Assembly: GCA_016938685.1 (NCBI GenBank)
Contig: JAFGUD010000370.1
Coordinates: 1 to 55,056 of the forward strand
DNA: 55,056 nucleotides
Source: Bacteroidales bacterium
Lineage (GTDB): Bacteria; Bacteroidota; Bacteroidia; Bacteroidales; JAFGUD01
Direction of reading: 5' to 3'
Of this stretch, positions 23,151-32,063 are shown piece by piece. The notes beneath the pieces were generated by a model. The model had not been told where the DNA came from, did not search any database, and was given only the letters and a program-made list of their open reading frames with translations. Each line of letters begins with the position of its first letter. The first letter of the stretch is position 1. The translations under genes were made by a program, and so were the position numbers.

Positions 23151-25145
23151 CTAGTTCACAATTTCAGCTTCCACTCTTCTGTTGTTTTGTTTTCCTTCTT
23201 CTGTATCGTTGGTATCAATAGGTTTTGAAGAGCCGTAGCCCTCAGCTTTTAGTCTTTCTTTTTTAATTCCTTTCGAAATCATATAATTAACCACAGATTG
23301 AGCTCTGTCCTTAGACAACTGATTATTGAAAGCAACTGTTCCTGTATTATCTGTATGTCCTGAAACTTCTAGTTTTAAATCGGGATTTTCCATCATTACA
23401 TAAACAAGACGATTAAGTTCTGTATAAGATTCGGGGCGAAGATCTGATTTTCCGGTATCGAAAAAGATGTTTCTTAAAACGATTGAAGAACCAACTTCAA
23501 TAGGTTGTAAAACAAAATCTTTTTTACTCTCAAAATCAGAAAAATCCGTTTTGAAATTTTCTGTGTGGAATAAATATTTATCTGCAGAAATAGAGATTGA
23601 AAAAGAATTGATATCAGGTAGATTTATTGAATAATTTCCATCTTCATCAGCTGTTACATTTGCAACTAATTCATTGGTTGTATAATTATACAAATCAATA
23701 TTTGCAGCAATTGGAACTCCGGTTTTTGCGTCAGTAACCTGACCTGTAAGAACCAAATTAGGATTAAGTTCAAAGTTTTTTGTTATTTTTTCAGCATTTT
23801 TTTCAACCTCAACTTCTGAATCGACTGCTTCAAAATTATCCGCACTAACTTTAATATTATAAGTTCTACTTGTTTTTAAAACTGCAGAATAATCTCCGTT
23901 CTCATCTGTTTGGACTGTTTTTACAACTCTGTTATTCTCCATAAAAACAACCTCAGATTCTACCGGACTTCCTGTTAACTTATTTGAAATTTTTCCTGAT
24001 ACCAAAGCATCATTAGAAATTAGCACAATGTTGTGTTCTAATTCTTTCATGTCTTTAGTAAGAGTTATCATTTCTTCTTTTGGTTGATGTCCTCTGGCTG
24101 TAATTTTGATTTTATACGTTCTGTCATAGTCAAGATCAGAAGCATAATTGCCTGTTTTAGAGTCAGTAGTAATCTTTTCAACTTGAGATTTATCTTCATA
24201 AATTATCATCTGAGCGACAATCGGTTTTCCATCAATGTTGCTTGTAACAATTCCGAACAAATGTACTTTTGGAATAAATAATGTTTTTTCGCCATTGTTT
24301 AATATCAAAATAAGTTGTATTTCGTGGCTCCCCCAAGAACCAGATGCAATTGGGTTCATATCAGCCTGATATGCATATCCAATAGAATAACTATTTATGT
24401 TTACACCAACTCCAAAAATCAAACTATTATTTGAACGATATCCAACTTGTCCCCATATTGTTTTATTCCAGGTGGTTCCAATGTTTCCATCAAACTGAAA
24501 CGGAGTTTCTTTTGCACCTCTGAACATAACAGAAGGTTTTATGTCCCAACTTTCATTCAAATGATAATCATAAGCAACAACACCAATAGTATATAAATTT
24601 GCAATATTATATTCAAACAGTTGAGGCAAAATTATTTGAGCACTAATATCTTTGAATTTATATGCTAAACCAAATCCAGAAGAAAAAACGGTTTTATTAA
24701 AATAATCACCAGTAAGATTTTCATCGGTTAAATCAACATTTTCAGCATTTTGGCTCAGAACTCTATTGTTAATTATACCAAACGAAACGCCCATTTTAAC
24801 ATAATGGTTTTCATCAAAATTTAGTTGATAACCATATTTTAGATTAGCATATAAATTATTAAATAATCCTTGCTGACTGCTAACTACTGAAAAACCTGCT
24901 CCCATTCCGGGGAAAAAGTTCATTGTAGCTCCTATGTCATAAGTTCTGGGAGCTCCTGCCATTGAAATCCACTGTAAATGAGAATTTGAATAAGCCATCA
25001 AAAAATTATCTCCAATTGCATAAGCAGGATTGTACAAAACAGGATTTTGATTATATAAATTATAATTTTTTAATTCTTGTGCATTTAAAACAGAAGAAAA
25101 TACTGTAATAAAAGCAATTATTTGAATTACTATTTTTTTACTCAT
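23151..25145 (-). CDS. PorP/SprF-type T9SS outer-membrane protein fused to OmpA domain (pair 1)
   Basis: 664 residues from MSKKIVIQII; signal peptide ending VLNAQ; an upstream in-frame TTG is rejected. Layout: PorP/SprF beta-barrel domain at about 20-285 (NYNLYNQNPVLYNPAYAIG, SHLQWISMAGAP), three carboxypeptidase-regulatory-like beta-sandwiches at about 295-545 (each ending ENGDY or EDGNY), and a C-terminal OmpA peptidoglycan-binding domain at about 550-664 (FDTGKSDLRPES, GHTDNTG, LSKDRAQSVVNYM). PorP/SprF proteins cooperate in export and surface anchoring of T9SS type B substrates; the OmpA part would tie it to the wall. It lies 50 nt after its likely cargo gene. A paralogue is at 32064. Confidence 0.9.
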   Translation of the reverse strand: MSKKIVIQIIAFITVFSSVLNAQELKNYNLYNQNPVLYNPAYAIGDNFLMAYSNSHLQWISMAGAPRTYDIGATMNFFPGMGAGFSVVSSQQGLFNNLYANLKYGYQLNFDENHYVKMGVSFGIINNRVLSQNAENVDLTDENLTGDYFNKTVFSSGFGLAYKFKDISAQIILPQLFEYNIANLYTIGVVAYDYHLNESWDIKPSVMFRGAKETPFQFDGNIGTTWNKTIWGQVGYRSNNSLIFGVGVNINSYSIGYAYQADMNPIASGSWGSHEIQLILILNNGEKTLFIPKVHLFGIVTSNIDGKPIVAQMIIYEDKSQVEKITTDSKTGNYASDLDYDRTYKIKITARGHQPKEEMITLTKDMKELEHNIVLISNDALVSGKISNKLTGSPVESEVVFMENNRVVKTVQTDENGDYSAVLKTSRTYNIKVSADNFEAVDSEVEVEKNAEKITKNFELNPNLVLTGQVTDAKTGVPIAANIDLYNYTTNELVANVTADEDGNYSINLPDINSFSISISADKYLFHTENFKTDFSDFESKKDFVLQPIEVGSSIVLRNIFFDTGKSDLRPESYTELNRLVYVMMENPDLKLEVSGHTDNTGTVAFNNQLSKDRAQSVVNYMISKGIKKERLKAEGYGSSKPIDTNDTEEGKQNNRRVEAEIVN

Positions 25146-25195
25146 TTTTATTTTTTTAAACAATAAATATTTGATAATTAGTCTCTAAAAACAAC

Positions 25196-27634
25196 CTATT
25201 TTATTACCGAAATAAATCCGCTATATGATTCCTTTCCAGACTTGAAAACATAATAATAGGTCCCATCAGGAAGAGGTTCTCCGTTAAATTTAGCATCCCA
25301 TGTATTATCATAATCTCTTGTGTGATAAACTGTTTCACCTATATTATTAAAAATATCCAGAGTAAATCCTTTCAGATCTTGCACACCAACAATTTCCCAA
25401 TAATCATTAACACCATCTTCATCAGGTGAAATAAAATTAGGGAATAACAACTCATAATCAAGAACTATTGTAACAATTGCAGATTTTGTTGAGTCATTTC
25501 CTTCAAAGTCTACAACCGTAAGATTTACAATATTTTCGCCTTCATTTTCAGAAGTAAATTGAGTAATATCTAAATACATACTATCTATTCCGCAGTCGTC
25601 AAAAGAACCATCATCAATATCAGCAGGAGTAATAGTAACGTTTTCGGTACCGGCAGAAGATATTGTAATTGTGGTGTCTTTTGTTTCAGGAACAGGTCTT
25701 TCATTAGCTAAAATAAGAGTTTGAGCTTGAGTAGCAATGTTACCATGTTTGTCTTCATAAATCCAATTTATAATATATGTCCCTCCTACGTCATAAAAAT
25801 TAGTATCGTTAGTAGTTCCGATAATTTCTCCGTCGCAATTATCCATTGCTGTTGGAAAATCTTCTATTGTGAACTGACACCAATCGATTATTGTAGGAAG
25901 AGAAGCATCGCTTGGAGTTGGTTCAGTTACGTCATTAATTACAATATCTTGTAAAATATATGATGTATTACCAAAACTATCTTCAAAAGCCCAAACAATA
26001 GTTGTATCCACACCTATAGGGAATTCTGCATCTGTTGTTCCGGTAATACCTCCTTCGCATGCATCAGTTGCAGTTGGAGGAATAATTGAAGAAACATCAC
26101 ATTGTCCAATTGCATCAGGTAATGAAATAGCATCAGACACAGGAGGTGTTTGATCAGCTATAATTGTAGCATAATCTGAAAAAGCATCTCCATAATTATT
26201 CGCAATATGGCATCTAAATTGTTCTCCTATTAAACCTGTTACATCTGAAATATTTAGTGTTTCTGTAGTGGCGCCTGAAAAAACACCACCATCAATAATA
26301 TTCACACCATTTTGCTCCCATTGATAAGCAATTGCGTTTTCACTGGTTACTGAAAAAGAGACAGCATCAGTTTCTGTGCAAACATCTTGATCTAAGGGTT
26401 GCTGATCAATAGATGGCAAGATTGATAGAACTTCAATATAAGCTTTGTCATCTGCGGTAGTTTCATTTGCTGTTGCTTCTAAGGTAGCTTTTGCAATAGT
26501 CCCGGGTATTTCAGTTATTGGACAAGTAACAGCTATCGTTACTTCGGTTTCTTCGGTTGGCAAAAGACTAAAATTTCCAATTGGACTAAGAACATCGATA
26601 GTCCAACCAGCTAAATCTATAATTTCATTTAAGGAAATATCATTAACAGTTTCAAAAGAATAATTTCTAACATTAAAATTAATATATTTTGTTTCTCCCT
26701 GACGAATAGTTTCATTTAAAGGAGCAGTCACAATAAGGTTTGTGATATCTTTATCAGAATATTTTTCGATTGTGTGAATTGTCCATGTTTCGCCAACAGC
26801 TAATGAAGGCTTCCTCCATTCAAGTGCTATTGCATTATCATGACTTGTGGTTAATACTTCTCCGGTAAGTGCATTTGCCATAACGTGTGCTTCAACACCT
26901 GACGACCAACCCCATCTTGCGCTTTCGTGTTGAAAAGGTTCTTCTAGGGCTTGCAAAAAAACACTCACAGTTCCACCATTATCTTCCTTTTGGCAACCGA
27001 CAGTATAACGGGATTCATCCCAATATCCAACACCGTAATCACTACCATAAGAATAAGTATCTCCTTCCTGATAAAATCTCAAATCACTCAAAGTGCCGGA
27101 GCTTAAATTTGTAAATACCCATGAATAATTTATATAATCAGATTCAGAAGGGTAATTTATTGTCAATAACGCTTCAATAACATTGGCTTTAACTATTTTA
27201 ACTGTTGCATTATAGTTATCTATTCTTGTAATATCAATTCTATCATAAGGAATTCCTCCATAACCATCTAAATATGACAAGTTACTACCACTTGGAACTC
27301 CATTTACATATATATCAGTAGAACTATTCACATAATAATAGCTACCATTAATGTAAAGATGTATTCCTCTACCCGGATGGTCTGACCATTCAAAATATTG
27401 ATATTCCCATGAATTAGACCCAATATTTCTCCATATCTGTAAATTATCTCCAATAACATTTATTTTCAAGCTTGACAACACATTATCGCCTCCTAATGTT
27501 ATGTTTGTATTATAAGTAACAGGAGCCCTAGAGTTCAATTGCTCAATTTTGGTTATATCATAATCCTGAGAAAATAAATTTAAGGTTATTGTTACTAGGA
27601 ATAACAATAGAGTGGTGAATTTTAAAAATTTCAT
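25196..27634 (-). CDS. T9SS type B surface adhesin-like protein (pair 1)
   Basis: 812 residues: signal peptide ending LNLFSQ; shared N-terminal domain at about 30-285 (GGDNVLSSLKI, GRGIHLYING, NYNATVKIV, ALEWRKPSLAVGETW); a CARDB-like beta domain at about 290-400 (VTAPLNETI, NFNVRNYS); an Ig-like domain at about 405-495 (YQWEQNG); two repeats of about 80 residues with ATDxCxGxITGTT; a HYR-like module (DDCGIDSMYL); and a C-terminal type B sorting domain with FPNFISPDEDGVNDYWEI and TWDAKFNGEPLPDGTYYYVF. It is exported by the T9SS and probably held at the surface by the PorP-OmpA protein encoded next. It has two repeat units, against five and four in the paralogues. Confidence 0.88.
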   Translation of the reverse strand: MKFLKFTTLLLFLVTITLNLFSQDYDITKIEQLNSRAPVTYNTNITLGGDNVLSSLKINVIGDNLQIWRNIGSNSWEYQYFEWSDHPGRGIHLYINGSYYYVNSSTDIYVNGVPSGSNLSYLDGYGGIPYDRIDITRIDNYNATVKIVKANVIEALLTINYPSESDYINYSWVFTNLSSGTLSDLRFYQEGDTYSYGSDYGVGYWDESRYTVGCQKEDNGGTVSVFLQALEEPFQHESARWGWSSGVEAHVMANALTGEVLTTSHDNAIALEWRKPSLAVGETWTIHTIEKYSDKDITNLIVTAPLNETIRQGETKYINFNVRNYSFETVNDISLNEIIDLAGWTIDVLSPIGNFSLLPTEETEVTIAVTCPITEIPGTIAKATLEATANETTADDKAYIEVLSILPSIDQQPLDQDVCTETDAVSFSVTSENAIAYQWEQNGVNIIDGGVFSGATTETLNISDVTGLIGEQFRCHIANNYGDAFSDYATIIADQTPPVSDAISLPDAIGQCDVSSIIPPTATDACEGGITGTTDAEFPIGVDTTIVWAFEDSFGNTSYILQDIVINDVTEPTPSDASLPTIIDWCQFTIEDFPTAMDNCDGEIIGTTNDTNFYDVGGTYIINWIYEDKHGNIATQAQTLILANERPVPETKDTTITISSAGTENVTITPADIDDGSFDDCGIDSMYLDITQFTSENEGENIVNLTVVDFEGNDSTKSAIVTIVLDYELLFPNFISPDEDGVNDYWEIVGVQDLKGFTLDIFNNIGETVYHTRDYDNTWDAKFNGEPLPDGTYYYVFKSGKESYSGFISVIK

Positions 27635-27692
27635 AATGAAAGTTTAAATATTAATTTATTTAAGTTTTTTGATAAATTTTAGATAAATTTAA

Positions 27693-28559
27693 TTATAAAT
27701 AGGCCGGACAGTATTTTGTGGGCTTTATTCTAAATTTCAACAAAATTTCATGAGTGCCGACAGAAACACCTGAAATATTATTTGTTGGAGATTCATAAGC
27801 ATAGCCAATTGTTTGATTTCCAATTCCAAAAATTATGCTTCCATTAGATCTTGCACCCATTTGTATCCATATTTTTTTTCGCCACTGCATATTTAAAACA
27901 GCATCAGCCTGTATTTTATTTATTTCTGTATTTCTAACCAAAACACTAGGTTTAATACTTAGAACCTGATTAGCCCTAAAACTATATGAAAAAACACCTA
28001 TTCCATAAAGATTAATCTCGTTGTATTCGTATAGCTGAGGCAAAATAAGTTGCGCTTCAAATCCTTTTAATTGATAAGAAATGCCAAATGCCGATGTGAC
28101 ACTAATTTTGTTGTAATTATCAGGTAAAATTGCATTGTCTGTTAAATCAACATATTCAAGTTGTGAGAAAAAAAGATTGTCATTTACAACTCCTAACGAT
28201 AAACCCATTTTCATAAAATGATTTTTGGAAAAATTAATCTTGTAAGCGTAAGAAACCTTAGCTTTTAGATTATTAATCACTCCGTGAGTACTATTAAACA
28301 ATGAAAAACCGAGAGCCATTTTTGGAGAAATAGAATATGCTGCTCCTAATGCATTGTATTTTGGAAAGCCTTCAAAACCAGCCCATTGCAATCTTGAAGT
28401 TAAAAAAAATGAAGCCAAATCATCGGAAACAATAGACGAAGGGTTATAAATTTCAGGATTATGATTAAATAAACTGTAATTGTATAAATTCTGCGAGAAC
28501 AGATTCAAATTAGAACTAATAAATAATATGATTAGAACTGTTTTAACTAATAATTTCAT
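27693..28559 (-). CDS. PorP/SprF-type T9SS outer-membrane protein, short form (pair 2)
   Basis: 288 residues from MKLLVKTVLI (signal peptide ending NLFSQ); 14 upstream in-frame residues are not signal-like and are dropped. It contains only the PorP/SprF barrel (NYSLFNHNPEIYNPSS, SRLQWAGFEGFPK, GIGNQTIGYAYE) and lacks the sandwich repeats and OmpA domain of its two neighbours. It ends with a short Cys-containing tail, KYCPAYL. It follows the largest adhesin by 86 nt and precedes the next adhesin gene by only 58 nt, with no terminator visible between, so the two downstream pairs may share one transcript. Confidence 0.88.
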   Translation of the reverse strand: MKLLVKTVLIILFISSNLNLFSQNLYNYSLFNHNPEIYNPSSIVSDDLASFFLTSRLQWAGFEGFPKYNALGAAYSISPKMALGFSLFNSTHGVINNLKAKVSYAYKINFSKNHFMKMGLSLGVVNDNLFFSQLEYVDLTDNAILPDNYNKISVTSAFGISYQLKGFEAQLILPQLYEYNEINLYGIGVFSYSFRANQVLSIKPSVLVRNTEINKIQADAVLNMQWRKKIWIQMGARSNGSIIFGIGNQTIGYAYESPTNNISGVSVGTHEILLKFRIKPTKYCPAYL

Positions 28560-28645
28560 CTGTTTAAATTTTGAATATTGAATAATGAAGTGAAAATTCA
28601 ATCATTTTTTTTTGTTATTAATACCTAATCAAGAATGATGATAAT

Positions 28646-31600
28646 TTATCTGACAACCGAAATAAAACCGCTGTACGATGTTGAACGACCATAACTAAAA
28701 ATGTAATAATATGTGCCTCCCGGCAATTCCTGTCCGTTGTAGGTTGCGTTCCATGAATTATCATAATCATCAGTTTGAAATACAATTTCACCAAGTTTAT
28801 TATATATGGTCAACGTATATCCTTCCAGATCTCTAATACCATTTACGACCCAATAATCATTTTTACCATTTCCATCAGGAGTTATTAAGTTTGGAAATTC
28901 AGGCAAATAATCAAGAATAATTGTTACAATAGCTGATTTTGAAGAAGAATTACCAAAAACATCTATAACAGTTAAATTAACAGGATTTTCACCTTCGTCA
29001 TCGGTAGTAAAAATTGTTTTATCAAGTAGCATGCTATCAATTCCACAATCATCCGAAGAACCAAAATCAATATCTTGTGGTTTAATAGTTACAACATCAT
29101 ATCCTGTGCTTGAAACAACAATTGTAAAAGTAAGGTCTTGTGTTTCAACAACTGGATTTTCGTTGCTTACAATAACTGTTTGTTCTTGCTCGACAGAATG
29201 TCCGTTGTTATCAACAAAAAACCAATGAATAGTATACGAACCGTCTGTTTCATAGTAGAGCGGATCAGTTGTTGTTCCAAAAATTTGACCTTCGCAATTA
29301 TCAGTTGCTGTTGGAATATTAGTTATTGTCACACTACAAGCATCATTGATTGTTGGTAAAACAGCTTGGTTTAAAATAGGAGCAATTGTATCATCAATTA
29401 TTACGGTTTGTGTTTGTGTAATTGAATTTCCATGAGTGTCATCAAAAACCCACGTAATTTGATAAACCCCATTAACATCATAAAAAAGAGTGTCGGTTGT
29501 AGTTCCTAAAATCTGACCAAGACAATTATCAGTAGCAGTAGGAATATTGGTTATCGTTGCACTGCAAGTTTCTGAGATGGTAGGTAAAGAAGATTGATCA
29601 AGTACAGGATTTTCAATATCGTTAATAAACACGTTTTGATTTTGAGTTATAATATTACCATTTTCATCTTCAAAATCCCACTCAACAACAGTTGTTTGAT
29701 TTATTGGAAACGGAGTATCTGTGGTGCCAATAATTTTACCGGAGCAACCATCAGTAGCAGTTGGCGGATTTATAGATAAAACCTCGCATTGGGCTTCAAT
29801 ATCCTGTAAGGAAACAGAATCAAGCACAGGTAAGTCCTGATCGTCAATTATTACTTGTTGAATTTGTGTTCCTACATTTCCATTTCCATCATCATAAACC
29901 CAGGTAATATTATAAACACCAGAAGAATCATAAGTTAAAGGATCCGTTGTGGTTCCGGTAATCACACCGGCACAATTGTCAGTTGCTGTAGGGAAATCTG
30001 TGATAGTAAAACTACAATCTCCTGTTAATGTAGGCAAAATAGGATTATCTCTTGACGGTACATTTGTATCATCAATTATTACTAGCTGAGTTTGGGTTAC
30101 GCTGTTTCCAAAATCATCCTCATAAACCCAATTAACAATAAAATTTCCTTGCGTAGAATAAGTCATCGGATCAGAAGTTGTTCCCGTGATTGGTCCAAGA
30201 CAATTATCTGTTGCTAACGGAGGCGTCAAAGTAGCAGAACATTGTTCAATAATAGCAGGTAAATTTGACGAATTTGGACCAGGTGCAATTCCGTCAGGAT
30301 TTATAGAAACAACATTAGAAATTGCATCTCCATAAGAATTAGTAATAAGACATCTAAATTCAAAATTGATAAGACCAGCTACGCTAGAGATTGATAAAGT
30401 GTCGGTTGTTGCACCCGAAAATACACCACCATCGGAAATATCAGTCCAACTTCCTGAATTTATTTGCCACTGAAATGCATCTGCATTGTTGCTTACCACA
30501 CCAAAAGTAGCTGCATCAGTAGTAGAACACACTAGATCATCATGAGGTTGCCCACTAAAGCCGGGTAAATTAGACAACACAATAATATATGCTTTATCAT
30601 TAGCCGTTTCAGTATCAGCAGTTGCTTCTAATGTAGCTTTTGCTATTGTTCCAGGAGCTTCTCCAAGAGGACAAAAAACTTCAACAGTAACTTCTACCTC
30701 TTCCCCGGCCAATAATTCGAAAGGAGCCGGATGAGAAATTACATCCACAATCCAACCAGCTAAATTAACTACTTCACTAAGAATAATATCACTAACAGTG
30801 TGAACGGAATTATTTCTTACATTAAAAACAATATTTTTTGTTTGCCCTTGATAAATACTTTCATTCAAAGGGGCTGTTACAACAAGATCAGTTATGTCTT
30901 TATCTGAATATTTTTCAATTGTATGAATAACAAATGTTTCTCCCGGAGCTAAATTAGATTTTCGCCATTCAAGAGCAATAGCATTATCATGTACATAACT
31001 TAAAACATTTCCGGTTAGAGCATTATTCATAACGTGAGATTCAACACCTGATGAAAAACCATAATTAGCACTTTCGTGTTGATAAGGTATTTCAATAGAT
31101 TGCAAAAAAACGCTGACTATTTCTCCATTATCTTCTTTTTGACATCCAACCGTGTTTGAAGGACCATCCCAATATCCATATCCCATGTCACTTCCATAGG
31201 AATAGGTGTCTCCAGCTTGAAAAAACCTCAAATCATTCATGGTTATACTACTCATATTCGTAATTTCCCATGTATAATTAATATAGTCTGATTCCGCCGG
31301 GTAATTTATTCTTAAAAATGCTTCAACCACACCTGTTTCGACTATTCTAACAGTAGCATTATAATTGTCAATTTTTGTTATTTCCAAAGTGTCGTAAACT
31401 TCGCCGGAAGACCCATCAAAGTATGATAAATTAGTTCCACTTGGAACTCCGTTTACAAAAATTTTGGTGGCATAATCAACATAATAATATTCTCCGTCAA
31501 TATACAAATGTATTCCTCGCCCCGGATGATCAGACCAATTATAATATTGATAATCCCAATCATTTGATCCTACATTTCTATATATTTGCAAATTGTCTCC

Positions 31601-31768
31601 AATAATTGCAATTTTTAGACTGGCAGGAATATTATCCCCTCCTAATGTTGTATTAATATTATATGCTATGGGAGCTCTGTTTTCGCTTTTTAGCGGGTAT
31701 CCTTGTGAAAACAAGTTAAACGGCAAAATTACACATAGAAATAGTGCAATTAAAATTTTATTAAACAT
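28646..31768 (-). CDS. T9SS type B surface adhesin-like protein with five repeats (pair 2)
   Basis: 1040 residues, the longest of the three type B paralogues. Signal peptide ending NLFSQ; shared N-terminal domain at about 28-280; CARDB-like domain at about 285-395; Ig-like domain at about 400-495 (FQWQINSGSW); five successive repeats of about 83 residues, each with a pattern like LPTI..CS..I...PTATDNC.G.I.GTT followed by W.(Y/F).D..GN...Q.Q.VIIDD; a HYR-like module (SSDDCGIDSMLLD); and the type B sorting domain (FPNLITPDGNGKNDYWVV, ELPGGTYYYIFSYG). Two Cys per repeat suggest disulfides or none depending on exposure. It has a well-formed promoter (31868-31897). Confidence 0.88.
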   Translation of the reverse strand: MFNKILIALFLCVILPFNLFSQGYPLKSENRAPIAYNINTTLGGDNIPASLKIAIIGDNLQIYRNVGSNDWDYQYYNWSDHPGRGIHLYIDGEYYYVDYATKIFVNGVPSGTNLSYFDGSSGEVYDTLEITKIDNYNATVRIVETGVVEAFLRINYPAESDYINYTWEITNMSSITMNDLRFFQAGDTYSYGSDMGYGYWDGPSNTVGCQKEDNGEIVSVFLQSIEIPYQHESANYGFSSGVESHVMNNALTGNVLSYVHDNAIALEWRKSNLAPGETFVIHTIEKYSDKDITDLVVTAPLNESIYQGQTKNIVFNVRNNSVHTVSDIILSEVVNLAGWIVDVISHPAPFELLAGEEVEVTVEVFCPLGEAPGTIAKATLEATADTETANDKAYIIVLSNLPGFSGQPHDDLVCSTTDAATFGVVSNNADAFQWQINSGSWTDISDGGVFSGATTDTLSISSVAGLINFEFRCLITNSYGDAISNVVSINPDGIAPGPNSSNLPAIIEQCSATLTPPLATDNCLGPITGTTSDPMTYSTQGNFIVNWVYEDDFGNSVTQTQLVIIDDTNVPSRDNPILPTLTGDCSFTITDFPTATDNCAGVITGTTTDPLTYDSSGVYNITWVYDDGNGNVGTQIQQVIIDDQDLPVLDSVSLQDIEAQCEVLSINPPTATDGCSGKIIGTTDTPFPINQTTVVEWDFEDENGNIITQNQNVFINDIENPVLDQSSLPTISETCSATITNIPTATDNCLGQILGTTTDTLFYDVNGVYQITWVFDDTHGNSITQTQTVIIDDTIAPILNQAVLPTINDACSVTITNIPTATDNCEGQIFGTTTDPLYYETDGSYTIHWFFVDNNGHSVEQEQTVIVSNENPVVETQDLTFTIVVSSTGYDVVTIKPQDIDFGSSDDCGIDSMLLDKTIFTTDDEGENPVNLTVIDVFGNSSSKSAIVTIILDYLPEFPNLITPDGNGKNDYWVVNGIRDLEGYTLTIYNKLGEIVFQTDDYDNSWNATYNGQELPGGTYYYIFSYGRSTSYSGFISVVR

Positions 31769-31867
31769 AATAACAGATATATCTTATTTAAAAATCATTT
31801 TATTAAAATTTGAGATAAAATTTACTGAGTTGTTTGCGGTTTAATGTTTGTTCTTTCTATATCATCA

Positions 31868-31897
31868 CAAAGATAGAAAATTAAGAAAAGGTTGCAA
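31868..31897 (-). promoter_or_regulatory. Promoter of the 31768-23151 four-gene unit
   Basis: Minus strand: TTG (31895-31897, as TTTGC in context), 19-nt spacer, TATCTTTG (31868-31875), a full consensus match. The leader to the ATG is about 95 nt. Confidence 0.75.
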
Positions 31898-32004
31898 ATC
31901 TTTTAGATTTATTTTTTTAGTTATGTTGCAAACTGAATATTAGAAAAAAATAAAAAATTTAAAGCAAGAGGGAGGGGATAAAAAAACAAAACTCTAATGA
32001 ATTA

Positions 32005-32045
32005 TAAAAAAAAGGAGTTTAATTTGTTAAAAAAAACTCCTTTTT
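32005..32045 (-). terminator. Terminator after pair 3
   Basis: AAAAAGGAGTTT (32009-32020) and AAACTCCTTTTT (32034-32045) form a 12-bp stem; the minus strand continues with U residues. It separates pair 3 from the promoter of pair 2. Confidence 0.8.
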
Positions 32046-32063
32046 ATTTTAAATAGCAACTTA

